A stretch of DNA of 24,127 nt from a virus, in the IMG/VR virus record IMGVR_UViG_3300020578_000424, positions 1 to 24,127 of that record. One strand, 5' to 3'. Position 1 is the first letter of the stretch. Every line of letters starts with the position of its first letter. The notes under the pieces were generated by a model that worked only from the letters and a program-made list of their open reading frames with translations, had not been told where the DNA came from and did not search any database. The position numbers and the translations under genes were made by a program. Positions 23,734 through 24,127 of the stretch are shown one piece after another.

Positions 23734-24127
23734 TTAATGTGGCATTTTGGAATGTTACTTGAATTTCATCTTCTATGTTAGTCAATGCTACTGAATAGCG
23801 AAAATATATTTGGATTGTATTATTATCATAAAGAGGAGTTATTTCTAAATTTTTAACTATAATGTTTGGAAAGTAAATAGCAATTTCATTTGAAACCATC
23901 TGTTTTAATTCACTAGTAGAAGAAGTAGTGATTTGTTCAAATAACATACCTCTTATGCCTGATCCAAAATTAGGATTAAATACTCTTTCTCTATTATCAG
24001 TTAAAAAATAATTAAGTAAATTAGATTTTATAGCTTCTTGAGTAGTAAATGTTTGATTAATACCTGTTGGACCATCAAAAGGTAAAGAAATACCTACTCC
24101 AGTGCTTGGTCTTTTATTACCATCTAG
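23720..24127 (-). CDS. gp25: Baseplate wedge protein, T4 gp25-like, 5' end outside the window (at least 135 aa)
   Basis: The reading frame runs without a stop to the window edge, so the true start lies beyond 24127. An internal ATG at 23947 would delete the conserved core. Visible residues include GVGISLPFDGPTGIN, TTQEAIKSNLLNYFLTDN, then RERVFNPNFGSGIRGMLFEQ, the hallmark of the gp25/lysozyme-like baseplate family (T4 gp25 has GER...P.FG in this place). The C-terminal half is the ferredoxin-like fold (LEITPLYDNNTIQIYFRYSV). It nucleates the wedge sheath contact together with gp6, and its overlap of 14 bases with the gp6-like gene fits co-translation. Whether further N-terminal residues are few or many cannot be told from this window. 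Confidence 0.88.
   Translation of the reverse strand, partial: LDGNKRPSTGVGISLPFDGPTGINQTFTTQEAIKSNLLNYFLTDNRERVFNPNFGSGIRGMLFEQITTSSTSELKQMVSNEIAIYFPNIIVKNLEITPLYDNNTIQIYFRYSVALTNIEDEIQVTFQNATLNANI

Noticed and set aside
23720-23947. gp25-like gene starting at the internal ATG at 23947 (75 aa)
   Set aside because: The frame stays open to the window edge and the conserved RERVFNPNFGSG region lies upstream of this ATG.
1-24127. Recoding of TGA or another altered code
   Set aside because: TGA closes several genes at ATGA junctions and no gene needs read-through.

Overview
The window looks like part of the genome of a T4-like contractile-tailed phage (myovirus) that infects a member of the Bacteroidetes, probably an uncultured aquatic phage. 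The myovirus assignment rests on gp25-like and gp6-like baseplate wedge proteins followed by very large Ser/Gly/Thr-rich tail proteins. The host inference rests on three things: strong AT-richness, no Shine-Dalgarno sequence before the starts I inspected, and SprB-like adhesin repeats in a tail protein, a family typical of gliding Bacteroidetes. TGA is used as a stop, so the genetic code is standard. Every supported gene is on the minus strand, so gene order reads from right to left.

Right part (24127 to about 9451): tail and baseplate module. In transcription order it holds a partial gp25-like wedge protein, a gp6-like wedge protein, a 381-aa baseplate-type protein, a 114-aa coiled-coil protein, a 1892-aa baseplate protein with a lectin-like domain, two structural proteins (220 and 368 aa), a 1013-aa adhesin with SprB-like repeats, and a 102-aa protein. 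The 102-aa protein repeats the C-terminal module of the 368-aa protein.

Middle part (9451 to about 7285): DNA metabolism, with a GIY-YIG family protein, a DnaG-type primase (zinc finger plus Toprim) and a RecB/Cas4-like PD-(D/E)XK nuclease. A good intrinsic terminator follows at 7229-7260.

Left part (7213 to 6): a tightly coupled cluster of small enzymes and unknown proteins. It encodes a zeta-toxin-like P-loop kinase, a HAD phosphatase fused to an HExxH metallopeptidase, a second HAD nucleotidase, a zinc-ribbon protein, a membrane-anchored GAF-like protein, a coiled-coil protein, a Dps/ferritin-like protein, a KOW-like protein with a cysteine-pair tail, a 488-aa protein with a possible ADP-ribosyltransferase-like core and a cysteine-rich basic tail, and a 105-aa protein. 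Several of these share a short N-terminal leader of the type M-x-x-L-x-x-I-L-x-E, ending in the (L/I)xE motif that T4 prohead protease cleaves in capsid-targeting peptides. The main hypothesis I draw is that this cluster encodes proteins packaged in the capsid and delivered with the DNA. It is inference from the leaders and gene context, not shown by the sequence alone.

Genes are packed with seven TAATG stop/start overlaps and three ATGA overlaps, implying translational coupling. The few real gaps carry a recurring motif (coding strand GTATATTTATATAG) that may be a phage promoter. There are no gene-free stretches above 300 bases, and I see no tRNA, CRISPR array or insertion sequence.
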